Shown here: positions 62,477 through 64,000 of the stretch, one piece after another
Layout: each line of letters opens with the position of its first letter
Position numbering within the stretch: position 1 is the stretch's first letter
Source of the DNA: Treponema bryantii NK4A124
GTDB lineage: Bacteria; Spirochaetota; Spirochaetia; Treponematales; Treponemataceae
Assembly (NCBI RefSeq): GCF_000421345.1
Contig: NZ_ATWV01000001.1
Span: 124,001 to 188,000, forward strand
Length of the DNA: 64,000 bases
Reading direction: 5' to 3'
The notes under the pieces: model-generated
Database searches by the model: none
Seen by the model: the letters and a program-made list of their open reading frames with translations, nothing else
Told to the model about the DNA's origin: nothing
Translations under genes and position numbers: made by a program

Positions 62477-64000
62477 ATGAGGCATTTAACACGAAAAAAT
62501 ATAAGGCTGATTCTTTTGACTATTCTTGGAATCGGCTGTTTTATGGCTTTAAGCTATACAGGTAAACCGCATGCAGATTTCTTTTCCATTGGAAACCTTA
62601 AGATTCCCTCAAGTACACGAAGTGGAATTCTTTCCGGCTCTCTATCACTTATCTGTTTTCTTCTCGTTTTTACTGACTATAAAAAGGGCTTTAAGATTGC
62701 CCTGGGAATCATTTTCATTTCAATAGGAAACCTTCTTTTTGCAATGATTATGCGGCATTCCATAGTTTCCCTCCCCGGAATTGTTACCCACACTGTTTCT
62801 CTCATCACCCTTGTTACGCTATATTCCTTTTATGCAAGGCTTTCTGTTAGTAACATGACAGACTACATTACTTCAATGGGTAACAGGCGCTCTTATGTAA
62901 AAGAAGTAACCGAACATATAGAAGGAAGAAAATCTTTTACCCTGGCCTGTGTTGAACTTGAAGATTTTAAGCATATAAATGATGTTTACGGAATTCAGAT
63001 TGGTGATGCCCTTATCAAAAAAGCAGCAGAAAAACTTTCTACAATTCTTGATAAAAAAGATAAGATGTTCAGAATCACAGGCTCTACCCTGGCAATTCTT
63101 TTTGAACCTGGGGAATCACCTGAAGAAAGGCTCAAAAGCGTAATTAACTCTGAAACTGTAACAGTTCATACAGAAGATTCTTCTCAAGACGAAAACGAAG
63201 CTCAGACAGAAACAAGCCTTACCATGACTCTTGGAGCCGGAATTGTTTATTCTCATCCGCCATATAACTTCACAAAAACAGCTTCCTCTGTACTAAGAAA
63301 TGCAGAAACTGCCCTGGCAAAAACCCGAAATCTGGCAGAAAACAGAATCTGTATTTTTAATGAAAATATGGAAAATTCTGACATCAAACAGAGGGAAGCA
63401 GAATTTCTTGTAAAAGAAGCCCTTAAAAATAAGTATTTTTACCTTGTTTACCAGCCTCAGTTCACTACAGACGAAAAGAAGCTGCGTGGCTTTGAAACCT
63501 TAATCCGCTGCCGTAAGCCGGACTGTTCTATTGTAAGCCCTGTTGATTTTATTCCGGCTGCAGAAAAATCAAATCTGATTATGAAAATTGATGATTTTGT
63601 TCTTCAAACTGCAATGACAGAATTTAAGCCGGTTCTTGCAAATGCAGAAAATGATTTGACTATTTCCATAAATATTTCTGCTAAAACTATGAGCAGCAAG
63701 GACTTTATCAGCCGAATAAGAAGAATTATTGAAGGAACAGGCTTCCCTGCAGAAAACCTTGAGCTTGAAATTACCGAATATTCCTTTGCAGAATCTATGG
63801 AAACAACAATTTCCAATATAAAAGCCCTGCATGAAATGGGCATTAAGATTGCCCTTGATGATTTTGGTACAGGCTATACCTCTATCAAGCAGCTGATGAC
63901 GCTTCCTATAAACATCCTTAAGATTGACAAGAGCCTTATTGATGATATTGAAAGCAGCCAGAACATGAGAGATGTTGTTGACTCTGTTATTTACATGGGC
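62477..64000 (+). CDS. Membrane protein with degenerate GGDEF and EAL domains (cut by window end)
   Basis: An open frame from ATG 62477 reaches the window edge after 508 codons. Membrane helices lie near 10-25, 50-66, 75-92 and 100-120. A GGDEF-fold domain follows (about 130-290), in which the catalytic GGDEF is replaced by GSTLA (MFRITGSTLAILF), so it should not make c-di-GMP. The EAL domain starts near 312: FETLIR stands for EAL, and NISAKTM, ELEITE and LDDFGTGYTS are intact, so hydrolysis of c-di-GMP is plausible. The C-terminus is missing. Confidence 0.9.
   Translation, partial: MRHLTRKNIRLILLTILGIGCFMALSYTGKPHADFFSIGNLKIPSSTRSGILSGSLSLICFLLVFTDYKKGFKIALGIIFISIGNLLFAMIMRHSIVSLPGIVTHTVSLITLVTLYSFYARLSVSNMTDYITSMGNRRSYVKEVTEHIEGRKSFTLACVELEDFKHINDVYGIQIGDALIKKAAEKLSTILDKKDKMFRITGSTLAILFEPGESPEERLKSVINSETVTVHTEDSSQDENEAQTETSLTMTLGAGIVYSHPPYNFTKTASSVLRNAETALAKTRNLAENRICIFNENMENSDIKQREAEFLVKEALKNKYFYLVYQPQFTTDEKKLRGFETLIRCRKPDCSIVSPVDFIPAAEKSNLIMKIDDFVLQTAMTEFKPVLANAENDLTISINISAKTMSSKDFISRIRRIIEGTGFPAENLELEITEYSFAESMETTISNIKALHEMGIKIALDDFGTGYTSIKQLMTLPINILKIDKSLIDDIESSQNMRDVVDSVIYMG

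Overview
The window looks like a chromosomal segment of a Treponema-type spirochaete. The gene sets point that way: lolCDE beside ftsY and prfB, tlyC-ybeY-pgpH-phoH, an LptD-like protein next to uvrA, and ClpC with McsA and McsB. Two further signs are lipobox lipoproteins and a low-to-mid GC sequence in tight, overlapping operons. The species cannot be read from the sequence. Most genes lie on the minus strand.

1-27 kb is conserved housekeeping. It starts with a cut ABC permease and its substrate-binding protein. Next is a run of ten overlapping or closely spaced minus-strand genes read from 13411 down to 1157: prfB (with a +1 programmed frameshift), an envelope protein, ftsY, a lipoprotein, lolC-like, lolD, lolE-like, mcsA-like, mcsB and clpC. 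A second run reads phoH, pgpH, ybeY, a CBS protein and a TPR protein. A third is uvrA followed by an lptD-like gene.

27.1-44.4 kb is an accessory island, visibly richer in A+T than its surroundings, between uvrA and guaB. It holds a single tight 12-gene minus-strand operon (43517 to 27595) behind a strong promoter and a divergent XRE regulator. The operon encodes two small membrane proteins, a membrane-anchored vWA protein, and a large tubulin/FtsZ-like GTPase with an intact GGTGAGT loop. A second tubulin-like protein follows whose nucleotide loop is lost. Then come an Hsp70, a 605-residue helical protein, a MotA/TolQ/ZorA-like stator with a long coiled coil, its MotB/OmpA/ZorB-like partner, and three unrecognised proteins. 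The likely picture is an ion-driven envelope motor coupled to a cytoplasmic tubulin-like and chaperone assembly. It shares parts with Zorya defence (ZorAB) and with the FtsZ-like/vWA/OmpA membrane-remodelling system proposed from genome context. This is the best candidate for an undescribed or poorly described system. Direct copies of a 360-445 bp element bound the island. Each copy carries a small hydrophobic-cationic peptide gene with a perfect ribosome binding site, terminal inverted repeats and convergent sense and antisense promoters, which looks like a type I toxin-antitoxin unit.

44.4-64 kb returns to core genes: guaB, an RHS-like protein, purA, a CapA-like lipoprotein, a DEAH helicase, a HEAT-repeat protein, tgt, two LptF/LptG-type permeases, dut, a small membrane protein, pnp, rpsO, and the start of a degenerate-GGDEF/EAL protein that runs off the end.

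A family of 33-49 bp palindromes (GGTGGTTTCGATACG ... CTACTCAACCACC) recurs at least eight times. Two copies lie inside reading frames and are translated, one as the ClpC tail and one inside LolC. A second family (GGATGACA/CAAGTTC and CAATGACG palindromes) also lies between genes. No rRNA, tRNA, CRISPR array, prophage or transposase was found.
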